From contig OX291554.1 of NCBI GenBank assembly GCA_946406115.1, positions 16,441,092 to 16,505,091 of the forward strand: a DNA stretch of 64,000 nt. Direction: 5' to 3'. The position numbers and the translations under genes were made by a program. Every line of letters begins with the position of its first letter. Position 1 is the stretch's first letter. Source of the stretch: Apoda limacodes. Taxonomy: Eukaryota > Arthropoda > Insecta > Lepidoptera > Limacodidae. A model generated the notes under the pieces. The model saw only the letters and a program-made list of their open reading frames with translations, did not search any database and was not told the origin of the DNA. Of the stretch, positions 23,905 to 33,654 are shown in pieces.

Positions 23905-24818
23905 GCTAAAGCTGCCGAAGGGAACTTTTGCCAGTCGTCGTTACCACCACTGCAAAATACCGATGATGACTAGGCCCATAGTGCTAAACAGGAGGTAAAT
24001 CAACCGTGCAGTCTCTTCGTCTCAAACTCGAATATGAACGACGAAGGCTCTGTACCACCTACTATACCGTGGTGCAGTAAGACCATGCCGGAAATCTCTA
24101 TAACACAGCGGGAGATACAACGGGCGTGTCTTTCTCTGAACGTTCATAAGTCGAGTGGGTAAGACGGTGTACTAGTAATGGTGCTTAAGCAGTGTTCTCT
24201 TGAGTCATATCCCGTATCCGCACGCCTTTTAGTAAGACGTTCGCTCGGGTCTGGCACCGGCGTCTTCTTTCGAAGTTGCCATCTTACGGAGTGCTCAAGG
24301 GTTTGTGCAAATGGGTGGCTAGCTTTTTGTCCGGCAGACGCATACGAACCGTAGTTGACGGTAGTTGCTCTGATAGCATGAATTATTTCTTTTCTTCTTA
24401 TTTCTTTTCTTATATCAATGACATGTTGGACATCAATAACATACAGTGCTATGCAGATGACAGTACTGGAGACGCTTATCACACGGGTCGTGCAAACATC
24501 CCCCGTTCCGTTGTGGATGAAAAGCGAGGAGAACTTGTGTCTCAAATTGTGACCACTCTGTCTAAGGTCTCTGACTGGGGTCGGGAAAACTTGGTTCAAC
24601 CATTCAAAGACAAGTCTGAGCGTTCACCGCTAAGAAAACCCTCTTTCTCTATGATCATTGGGATCCTTTGTGTTGTCATCTCGATATTCAGCTCCGAGAT
24701 AATTTGAAAGACAAGCTGGCGTCTAAAAACGTTTTTCCAAAAAACTTTTACTCAACAGAGCGTAGCAGTGCTTCACGTAGGGGCAAAGGTTGCTGCTTTG
24801 CCGCACATTCGCTGCGTT
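23905..24818 (+). pseudogene. Jockey-family LINE ORF2, internally deleted RT fragment
   Basis: A frame beginning near 23905 (AKAAEGNFCQSSLPPLQNT) runs for about 370 nt with only two stops (TAG near 23971, TAA near 24163) and includes ITQREIQRACLS and HKSSG, the segment leading into the reverse-transcriptase domain. Next come GVLKGLCKWVASFLSGRR (near 24293) and, in another frame, INDMLDINNIQCYADDST. The catalytic YADD codons are at 24450-24461. The fingers/palm part with the first catalytic Asp, and the usual PQG segment before YADD, are missing. It overlaps in content the upstream fragment at 50334 and belongs to the family of 44448. Insertion into an older repeat is inferred from 30779-31210. 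Confidence 0.85.
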
Positions 24819-24844
24819 CATATGTCGATTTCTTTTTTTACTTT

Positions 24845-25055
24845 TTTAAATTAATTTAATGGCGCATTCTTTTTGTTGTGCCATTCCGAAATTTAAATAA
24901 AACTTGATCATTTATCTTTTTAGGTATGGGTTTGTGTTCGAGTTTAAATAAGTACGTTCTATTTTCAAATTTCATATTCGACCACTCGAGCGGGAAACAT
25001 TTCGGGTCAAGAAGCTTGTACAAGATATGGTCGCATATCGTAGCATGTCTAAGAA
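24845..25055. repeat. Dispersed repeat, copy interrupted by jockey
   Basis: Matches 30975-31210 in order: 'AATGGCGCATTCTTTTTG', 'TTGTG', 'ATTTAAATAAAACTTG', 'CATTTTCAAATT'-type, 'CACTCGAGCG', 'GCTTGT.CAAGATATGG' and TCGCA. Together with the foldback at 23750 it appears to be one older element split by the jockey fragment. Confidence 0.65.
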
Positions 25056-25214
25056 ATATATAAAAATATAATTTGAGCCGTATTAGCAAATGAATTCTTA
25101 TGTTTTACTTTTCCTTACTTCGTTTTTATTTGGTAGTTAGTTAAAATTTATCACTGACGTCAATACCACTAAATTGATGATTTACTTGTATGTTTATGAT
25201 AAGAGTCTTCGATC

Positions 25215-25280
25215 CAGGATCGTTTGGGATCGCTCAAGGGAGTTAATAACGAGTTCCATAACACCCAAACTGAAGTTTAA
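25215..25280. repeat. Short dispersed repeat (partner at 54947)
   Basis: 'GGATCG.TCAAGGGAGTT' with 'ATAACGAGTT', 'ATAACA' and 'ACTGAAGTTT' recurs at 54947-55015 in the same order. The family is unknown. Confidence 0.5.
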
Positions 25281-25408
25281 TCAAACCTATGTTATTAGGA
25301 AAATTTGATTACAATTTCAAGGGTTCTGTTTGAGCAAGATCTTAAAATAGATGTATTGCGGCTTAGTTACTTATTTTATTTGCCTTTTATAACAGTTATA
25401 AGTTATTA

Positions 25409-25615
25409 ATAGCTTGGGTTGTGGAATGGGCGCCCTGGTTTTCTCTACGGACTACAGTATGGTATTCTTCAAGACAGAAGTTATTAGATTTTTGAAGCGT
25501 GGGAAACGCGTGAGTGATACCCCTAGTGATGCAGGCGTCCATACGCTATGGTGACCGCTTACCATCAGGCGGACCGTTAGCTTGTTTGCCACCTTAGTGG
25601 TATAAAAAAAAAAAA
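25409..25615 (+). mobile_element. Jockey-family LINE, 3' end with poly-A
   Basis: Plus-strand copy: 'GCTTGGGTTGTGGAATG' (the LWNE codons), 'TTCTCTACGGACTAC', 'TTCTTCAAGACAGAAG', 'GCGTGAGTGATACCCC', 'GGTGACCGCTTACCATCAGG', 'GTTTGCCACCTTAGTGG', then a 12-base A run at 25604-25615. It is orthodox in order and 5'-truncated about 200 bp from the end. Confidence 0.8.
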
Positions 25616-28289
25616 TGGCGCATGTCCAGATACACTGCATCAGCAGAAAAAAATCTAGGCTTGTAGAACCTGATGTGGAATCAAAATCCCCGTCGAATTA
25701 TAAGAACTAACAATTTTTTTTAATATATGGGTAAATAATAATTTATACCCACTATATTATTTATCCATCTAATAACTTACCATGCCTAACGTTACTTAAC
25801 CTCGGATATCGTTTGCAATAAACAAATGTGTAACTGTTTATACCTTCATTCCCTGACTTTTTCAAAAGTATAACTTCCTAACCGCCAAAAAGAACTAACA
25901 AGGTTTAAAAGATTGGAATACGATAAACTGTGACCAAGGTAGAAATAGAACCTCAAAAAGAGTGAAAATTTATTGCCTGCAGAAAACCGTCGTACAAGAA
26001 ATAAGGATAAAATTCTGTGAAATCTTAAACGTACCAAATCTCGATTCGATTCTCGAAATCGCATAAAAGTCGAATTTGAGCATGAGTTTATAACAACGCC
26101 CCGTAGAAGCTATTATTGGAGTATAACATTTTCAAAGTCACAAGTATATTAAATATTAACCTAATGGCCTTGTCTCTACTAAAAAATTTTAGGCTCATGT
26201 AATTAGGCACAGTAGATTCAAAAATGGAATGAACATAATAATTAGGGGCTAAAGAATAGAATTAAGCGAGTAAAATTAGACCAAATTGTTGTCAAAATTA
26301 CTCGTGTTCTTATATCCACCTCCTCCTACACTTTGCTGTTTTTGACTTGATTTGACTACTTTTTATCAACTTGGACTTGGCACGTTTTTTACAGCATGTT
26401 TTTGTGGGTATAATGCTTTTCGTGACCATATCTTACAGTACAATTACTCTACATAACAAAGAAATAAAATATTTTTTGCCTTTGTAGTTGAGCTATTATG
26501 TATGCCTTTATAGGATCTTTTTGCTAAAATATATCTTCTTTGATGATATGATATTGCTGAAACGAACTTATTTTGTACTAAAGTAAATATTTTTTGGATA
26601 AGATTTCTAAAATGTCTTAGTGAAAAATAAGTAAGTAGTAAAGGAAGTAAAATTTTAAATATTAAAAATTCCTCTAGAATTTTAGCCTTGTAAGTATCGT
26701 GGCTAACTAAACTGAGACTGATAATGAAGTTCCCTATTAAGATTATAAGAGTCCTATTATTTAGCCTATTATATCTTTTAGACCGAAATAAGTAGAAGCC
26801 TGAAATATTTACAGAATATGTGTTATAATGGGGGATTATCTAACAAATAAAAAAATAATTAAAGAGACATATTGCATACAAGAAACACATTTGCGTTGTT
26901 TCTGCTCTATCGTAACAACAGTAACACATACAAACTTCAAACTTACATTAAATAGTGTGAATTCTAAAGTATAACAAGAAATAATATCGCCCAAGTGTGA
27001 GACAGACCCAAGCCATTACCATTTAAAATTACCGGTACAAAGCCATCTAGCCATTATTAAGAGAAATAGCAACACAGCTAGGTTATGTGCAGGGTTTTGG
27101 CGCCATTCATACGTTTTGTTGTTCTAAATTTCGTGGGGTTTTTTTATTTTAGTAAAAAAATGTCCGATAGTAGTGAATGTGAGAAAATTGATATTTAAGA
27201 TGTGACGACGGAAACGACTCATAATCTATTACCAGGAAAGTCAAAAAAATGATAAATTCTATAACGACTTAATCGTTTTCGGAAACTATTTCTTACTTTT
27301 TGATCTTTTATTTCAATCACATGTATGAGAGTGAATAAAGTGGTGTATAAAACTGCACATAACTAGGTATTAAAATACTCGTCTGATACTATTAAAAACC
27401 TGGCCTTACAGCTAGGTTTTTAAACACACGCTCGTGTTTTAATCCCCTTATTATGCAACAGTTTCATAAACTACTATTATTTTACAGTAAATTGAGATTA
27501 AAATATAAAAAAAATATTGGATTACGATTTAAAAGCTAGTGAGTGGTGTGTGTCTGTGTTATTTAATATACTCTCAACTTTGTAATTCAACAGTTTACGT
27601 CACGGTCTGTAGCGTGTGTGTATGTGTGTGTTAGAAGTAGTTGTGGGTTGGCAGCCACTCAGTCATCATTCTTTTGTACTCTGGTGATGAAAGTGAATAA
27701 ATATTAAATGATTTTTTTACATTATTATACAATACTGCGCGCTGAGGTACTTGTACTGGTGGTCAGTTGAAGAAATATGACATTGTTCAGTTTTTAAAAC
27801 CTTGTAATACTTGTTTCTTTTATTTATTGAATATTGAGGGATTGTATGACAAAGACTTATGTCGTGTTATAACCATAAGGACGTAAAGCTCTCTCACGGT
27901 ATTTACTTTTCATAGAGGTTTTTTGTAGGAGATAATAGTTTGAATGCCATAACTTTTAACAGTGCCCTCTGTGCTCATTCCAGCCTAAGCATTTTCATTA
28001 CACCTGATGAGCCCCATACAGTTATGCAGTTAGCTCATAGTTTTTAAGATCATACATAGTCAACACAGGTCCTGAGTATTTTAAATACGCAAATTATTTG
28101 ATTTGAGTAATACACTACTTTTCATTTTATCACGTATAGTCTGGTCAACATGTACCTTTTTGGGTGAAATTTTTGTATAGTCTCCGAAAATAACGATCAA
28201 GGTGTCATTCGATTCGGAATATTATGTAGAAAGTTTAAGAAAAAGTTCCAAAAGGGGCCGATGAAAATTGCAAAAGTTGTAAACAATTA
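25616..28289. other. No gene seen
   Basis: 2.7 kb of AT-rich sequence. A GT-rich stretch (27540-27665, with GTGTGTGTATGTGTGTG near 27615) is the only compositional oddity. No coding frame, SINE or TIR is supported. Confidence 0.5.
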
Positions 28290-29110
28290 AAAAAAAAAAA
28301 AAGTAGGGGTTTGGTTTTTTTTTGAATATCTGGAAAAATGAACAATTATCCGTAGGCGAAAAATTTTTATCCCAATTTTTCCATTAGTTATGCATTAGTT
28401 AATTAACTACTTTTTCTGAATAGAATGTTAACAGAAAAAACCTGATTATTATTAAACTACAACCCTAGGATTTTTTTCACTTCGTGGAGTTATTCTTAAA
28501 AGGCATTAAAATAGATCCCCGTTGGAAAAATTTAAAAATGTTAATTTTCCACTTTTTTTATTAACAATCGAAAACATTAAAAAATTAAAAACTGCATAAA
28601 AGTTATTAAAAAAATTTTGTTTTTCAAATATTTCAAATTTTATGATTTCTAACGGTTAAAAGTTACATGAAAATAATTTTTTTTAATTTTTTACCGCGAT
28701 TGTTTAAATAATTGTTATAAACAAATGCATTGTTTATAAGATAATCAACAAATTTTTTTTCCTAATCTACTTGTCGATATAAATTATGATTTTTAAGAAA
28801 AAAATTATTCCTTAAAAAAAATTATTTATTGCTATAAAATGCATTTCTTAATTAACAATCGTTTTTTACCACTAAATATAAATATTAAGGAACCATTTTT
28901 TCTCTAAAAATCATAAATTCTATTGTTCTTAAATATTCTGGAAAAAAAAAATTTTTTTTCATTTTTTATTTGTTTATTTAATAAACAATTTGTTATAAAC
29001 AAATGGATTTTCTTACTTTATTTTTTTTTAATTCGTTATTTAATTATAAAAACAGCTATGTATTATTTTTTATGGAAATTTTTTTTTATCTATTTTTTAT
29101 ATAACTTTTA
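28290..29110. other. Extremely AT-rich tract
   Basis: Almost entirely A and T with long homopolymer runs and repeated words such as AATTTTTT, 'TTATAAACAAATG' and TAAATATTAA. 'TTGTTATAAACAAATG' occurs at about 28711 and again near 28991. The frame at 28923-29111 is a product of this composition (Phe/Tyr/Ile/Lys only) and is not a gene. Confidence 0.7.
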
Positions 29111-30178
29111 ATATTTTTATGTCCTAAAATTTGCCTTTTTATCTCGCTCTTTTTCTTTTATAATTGGTATAACTTTTAAACTATTATATATACGACAATT
29201 ATACTTCAAGTCGTTTTTATTCACTATAAATTAATGAACAATTTAAGCTTTTAACTTCAGCTCTAGCTCTATTATTTATGTTAATTATTGACAATTCTTT
29301 ATAAAAAATAAAAAATAACGCTACCTATTGTCAAATAGCTTTAGTGTTGCTCATTCCTACTCGCTAATAGATGTCAGGAAAAGTCATACTTTTCAGTTTG
29401 TCACTGCCTTAAAACACGGACGTTTTCTAAAAATAAAACCTAGCTAGATCGATTTATCGTCCCCGAAACCAGCTGCATACTAAATTTCATGAAAATCGTA
29501 ATAGCCGTTTTCGAGATTCAGATTATATATTTACATATATACAAGAATTGCTCGTTTAAAGGTATAAGATTTATTGATGATACTTTTATAAAAAAATAGT
29601 GCGTTTTTCTCAAGTACCACCTTCCTGATTCCAATCGTTTGGTTATCTTAAATGAAAGCCTACTTTTAGGTACCTAACATTGCTATTCAATGATGATTAA
29701 TATTAATAGTACCTACTATCTGATTTTTAAACATAATTTAAACTGAGCCTCGAGACTGAGAGTTAGTCCTCAGATTGTTTTACAAGTCAAAATTTATGTA
29801 CTGTTTTTGGGAAGCACATAGTAAGAGATAGATATATAAAAATCGGCTGTCGCTTTTAAATTTTTTGAGGAATTAACCGTCTTAAACGGAGTGCTTCTAA
29901 TGATCTAAGGAGCCCGCAGACAAACAATTATTGCAATAATATGTGCCATCCAGGGACTTTATTGCAAACAGCCTTGAGTACGCTAAACTCTGGAATTCGA
30001 GAGGACAATGTATGCAAGTAATTGTAAATGTAAAGCGTAAAAACCTCGAAACCTGAAACACAGTACCTATACAATATTTATTAAAACAATATTTATTTAT
30101 TATTGAAGACAATATTTATTTCTATTCAACAACAAAAAATAATGAACGATGTCAGCGGCTTTACAAATTTATAAAATA
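29111..30178. other. No gene; two repeat remnants
   Basis: 29455-29545 holds 'AAATTTCATGAAAATCG' and 'AGCCGTTTTCGAGAT', a motif common in insect non-coding repeats. 29985-30020 (ACTCTGGAATTCGAGA followed by 'AATGTATGCAAGTA') is a single arm of foldback family FB1. Confidence 0.45.
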
Positions 30179-30467
30179 CTAGCTTTTGCGAGCAGCTCCA
30201 CCCGCCTTAAATTTGGTTTTCGGCGTATAATATATCAACTCCTTAATTATACTAATGAAGGTTGCTATAGCAAGCTATAGCTGTAGCTGTAGTTCATTTA
30301 AGCTTGGTTGTAGTTATAACTTCCTCATAACTCAAACTATCTCCATACCAAAATTCGTCTAAATCGGTTCAGCAGTTAAAGCGTGAAGAGGTAGGTAACA
30401 AACAGACAGTGAAGGGGTAACTGACAGACAGACAGAGTTACTTTCGCATTTATTATATAAGTATAGA
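30179..30467 (-). mobile_element. Helitron-like non-autonomous element, both ends intact
   Basis: On the minus strand it begins with TC (30466-30467), reading TCTATACTTATATAATAAAT then GCGAAAGTAACTCTGTC, and ends 'CGCAAAAGCTAG' with CTAG at 30179-30182. The base before the 5' end is A and the base after CTAG is T. This A|TC…CTAG|T arrangement without target duplication is the Helitron hallmark. The body holds 'TCTTCACGCTTTAACTGC' and 'CCTTCATTAGTATAATTAAG'. I see no strong GC hairpin before CTAG, which is the main reservation. No coding capacity. Confidence 0.65.
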
Positions 30468-30778
30468 TTCAGTTCTAGGAAAGACAACAGTAAACCACCG
30501 AAAGTTAAACCTTTAGGCGCCATATCGACGCGTCTATTATGTCTGTATTTGTTGGTCTGGTCCTCTTAGCATCTAGGCTTCAATCTACGAAATTATCTTT
30601 GCTCTAGTTAGTTATTACTAAAATACTCTGCTTATTACTTCTCCATTTACATATGTACCCTTCGCTACCTAAACAATAAGATGCCTTATTAAACAGTGTA
30701 TCATAAGAGTATATTTTGACTTAAAGAGGGTTATAAAATTTTAATTCCATATTATTATTAAGCTAATTATGATTAATA

Positions 30779-30852
30779 GTACATTACTGCCGCGGCCCGC
30801 AAATGCAGCATAACCGGTCGACCGTGATTACAGAGTGCAGTTATGCTCAGTT
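30779..30852. repeat. Single arm of the 23750 foldback element
   Basis: 'AGTACATTACTGCCGCG', CCGCAAATGCAGCATAACCGG and 'CGTGATTACAGAGTGCAG' match the right arm at 23839-23898. It is followed about 130 bp later by the companion repeat at 30975. Confidence 0.65.
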
Positions 30853-30974
30853 GTGGCCAAGGCTAGTCAAACATGCGCGTAAAAAAACTAATTATATTGA
30901 CAACTGTATCAACAATAAAAAAATTGCTTAGGTAATTTTGTTTACATGTCTATATCTGTTTTTCTTTTTTTTAA

Positions 30975-31210
30975 TTATTTTTAATGGCGCATTCTTTTTG
31001 TTGTGCAAGTCCGACATTTAAATAAAACTTGTTAAGTTATCTCTTTAGTTGTCAATGTTATGGTTTAAAGAAGTTCATTCCATTTTCAAATTACATATTC
31101 CACTCGAGCGTTGGAGCGGACGGCCAAAACATTGCGGGTCTCTCTCTGATACTGTACTGTATGCACGATTTATCCCAAAGTAGCTTGTGCAAGATATGGT
31201 CGCAAGAGAA
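30975..31210. repeat. Dispersed repeat, uninterrupted copy
   Basis: Contains 'AATGGCGCATTCTTTTTG', 'ATTTAAATAAAACTTG', CACTCGAGCG and 'GCTTGTGCAAGATATGG'. Together with 30779-30852 it gives the arrangement expected for the 23750-25055 locus before the jockey fragment arrived. Confidence 0.65.
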
Positions 31211-31284
31211 AATTGATATACAATTTATTTATTACTTACTAAGTATGTACTGTCTGGTACTATTATTATTTTTACTGGGCTATT

Positions 31285-31578
31285 ATTGAACATTTTGGTC
31301 GGTGATGGCCAAGGGGTTTCAATTTCACCTTGTGTCCTGAATAGCGGAGGTTCGAGCCCGGCGTGTACCAATGAGTCTTTTGCTTAATTTCTTTAGTACA
31401 TTGATTATTCATATTCACACCACTGGTTGTAAGGTGAAGGAAAACATCGCAAGGAAACCTGCATAAGTTAAAAAATGCATATGTGAAGTTCTCACTATGG
31501 CCCAAATCCCCCTTGTTGAGGGTAGGCCGTGCCCCAGCAGTGGGGATTTATGAGGCTGATAAGAAGATTGAACATTTT
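31285..31578 (+). mobile_element. tRNA-derived SINE (type 2) with 12-bp target duplication
   Basis: The body at 31297-31566 starts GGTCGGTGATGGCCAAG, with a tRNA-like head whose B box is GAGGTTCGAGCCC near 31346. It continues 'GGTGAAGGAAAACATCGC', 'AGGAAACCTGCATAAG' and 'GGGTAGGCCGTGCCCCAGC', ending GAGGCTGATAAGAAG. ATTGAACATTTT is repeated exactly at 31285-31296 and 31567-31578, the target duplication expected of LINE-driven insertion. It would be transcribed by RNA polymerase III through the A/B boxes. Tail fragments of the family lie at 7750 and 55403, and a decayed copy at 12662. Confidence 0.9.
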
Positions 31579-32339
31579 CATTACAAATAACTAACGTGTA
31601 TGAATATGTTCTTTCTTAAAATCAAAGTGGATGGATATATTTCATGAACCAGTGGCGGCATGACGCAGTTTCTTGAAAAAAATATTTTTTTAATTTTAGT
31701 CAAAGAAAAAATTTAGTAAATACTCAAAATAGTATAAAACTTTGTAAATCGTCTTATTTCTATGTCAAATATTTTTTAGTTAGTTAGGTAGACAAAGGGT
31801 AAGAAAGACAAAACAGAACCCGTCTGTCCAGTTAACGATTAAAACAGTGTATAGTACAGCCCAACGGTAAAAAGTAAATAAAACACTTTAAATTTCGTTA
31901 TTTCTGTTCGTTCGACCGTTTTTAGAGTTCGTAGTCTGTAGTAAAAACATAACCTTTGTAGTTTTTTCATTTTTATCAATTCGCCCATTTGATTACTATA
32001 GGATTCCGTATGCAAATGTCAAATGTAGTCCTAAGTTTTCACTGACTTTGATGATCTACTGAATTATTCCAAAGCATTTCGAGTGGAAAATAATTATCCG
32101 ACTTTACAGGATAAAAAAACACGTATAATCAATTTTCTGTCATTATGTCTGAGTCTGCGTACATAAAAACTTTTCATTAAGTCGGATAATTTTTTTTTGT
32201 TAAGATTTTATTTTATGCGAGAATGCAGAGATTCCAACGAATTTGGCTGTCGCGAATAGTCTGTATAGATAAAACTAAGTGGGTGTCGCACACGTAATAT
32301 AATAAGCTCGGCTTCTGTAGAATCAGAATTTATTACAGA
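31579..32339. other. No gene seen
   Basis: AT-rich. 'ATGACGCAGTTTCTTGAA' near 31660 resembles part of the MITE at 41073-41244. Nothing else is supported. Confidence 0.45.
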
Positions 32340-32612
32340 CTAGCTTTTTCCAATGGCACAGCCCACACTAAATTTGGTGACCAGCAAAGAGCTCCGACAC
32401 AACTCCTTGATTAAATAAGTTTGCTATAGCTATAGTTGCACAGCTATTCGGTTACAGTTATTCCCCTGGGAACTTTTGAAATCTCATGGGTATAAAGTCC
32501 TTCTCCGTCCTTTCACCTATCTGTGTGCCAAATTTCAGCTTGATTGGATGCTCCGTTGAGACGTGATTGACTACCAAACAAACACACTTGCACATCTATA
32601 ATATTAGTAGGA
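32340..32612 (-). mobile_element. Helitron-like non-autonomous element, both ends intact
   Basis: On the minus strand it starts TCCTACTAATATTATAGATG (TC at 32611-32612) and ends 'GGAAAAAGCTAG' (CTAG at 32340-32343), flanked by A on the 5' side and T on the 3' side. The body contains 'AAGCTGAAATTTGGCACAC', a variant of the family's middle block. It is non-coding and more diverged from 62574 than the 30179 copy is. Confidence 0.62.
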
Positions 32613-32734
32613 TTATTATACGAAGGATTTATCAATTATATTAAGTTTTTAAATTGTAAACAAACATATTCTAAAAACAGTTTTGCGTTCTGAAAATATA
32701 TTAGTTAATGACAATTATTTTTTATTTTTCCCCT

Positions 32735-32960
32735 TTTTAGGGTTCGAACCAAAACCAAAGGGTAAAAAACGGGACCTTATTACTAAGACTCCGCTGTCGG
32801 TCCGTCCGTCCGTCTGTCTGTCACCTGGCTGTATCTCATGAACCGTGATAGTAAGACGGTTAAAATTTTCACAGATGATGTATTTATGTTGCCGCTATAA
32901 AAACAATGCTTAAAAACAGGATAAAATCAATATTTAAAGCGAGCTCTTAAATTTTTGTTA
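32735..32960 (+). mobile_element. 'GGTTC…GTCCGTCC' repeat family, subfamily B
   Basis: Reads AGGGTTCGAACC, 'AAAGGGTAAAAAACGGGACC', 'TTATTACTAAGACTCCGCTG', 'GTCCGTCCGTCCGTCTGTC', 'CTGTATCTCATGAACCGTGA', 'ATTTTCACAGATGATG' and 'TTGCCGCTATAA'. I recall this order as a very common lepidopteran repeat whose far end is the CTTGGCCGG terminus seen at 6932; that end is missing here. No coding capacity. Confidence 0.65.
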
Positions 32961-33654
32961 AAGTTCAACTTAAAGATTTTTTAAACAAATTGTAAAGAAA
33001 AACCCAGAGTACTTCGGAGATTATTGCAAAATTCAATTTGTATGAAAACAACTAGCCTTGTGTTTGATTTCTCAATAATTTCATCTTAAATAAAATATTG
33101 GGGAAATTTCATCGTTTGTTATCAACCAGTTCCTGCGGACTCAACCAGTTCTACACGGTGCTTACGACCTTTTCGTCGCCCCTAGCGTACTAAACAGTAA
33201 TATTAGACGAACTATAACAATATATTATTTCCGACAAATGTACACCACACACCTTAATACATAATGCCAACATAACATTACCTGTATACACCCATCCACT
33301 ATTTATCTACATTGCGGTACTTTTAAAACTATTTTACAACACAAATTAAACCCTTAATACTTGTATTTCTTCCTTAACTGTGCTACAAACTTATAATAAT
33401 TTTTCTAGTAATTAAGGGGCATATTGCATAAATAATCACCTGCTCCCATTAATAGAACATGGTTTTTTTTTAATTACTAAAATACAATTGTAACACTAAT
33501 AGCTTTTTAGCAAAAGAAGTAGATAGGTCAGGTTAGGCGGAATGTATATACTTAAATAATCTTGAGTACTGTTCAAAAACACTAAATTATGACAGCAAAT
33601 CACTGATAATTCACCCATATTATTATAATTAAATAAACCAAAAATTAGAAAAAT
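32961..33654. other. No gene seen
   Basis: AT-rich with a short GC-richer block at 33125-33190. No domain or repeat is recognised. Confidence 0.45.

Noticed and set aside
24144..24599. 151-codon open frame on the minus strand
   Set aside because: It is antisense to the jockey RT fragment, whose plus-strand frames contain recognisable RT motifs including YADD.
25425..25621. Target duplication (ATGGGCGC/ATGGCGC) around the jockey tail at 25409-25615
   Set aside because: The left word is part of the element itself (the codons for WNE), so it is not flanking DNA.
27540..27665. Possible host 5' UTR or promoter because of GT-rich, less AT-rich composition
   Set aside because: No coding exon, splice context or core promoter arrangement could be supported nearby.
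28923..29111. Small frame encoding mostly Phe, Tyr, Ile and Lys
   Set aside because: Direct product of an almost pure A/T tract; no evidence of a real protein.
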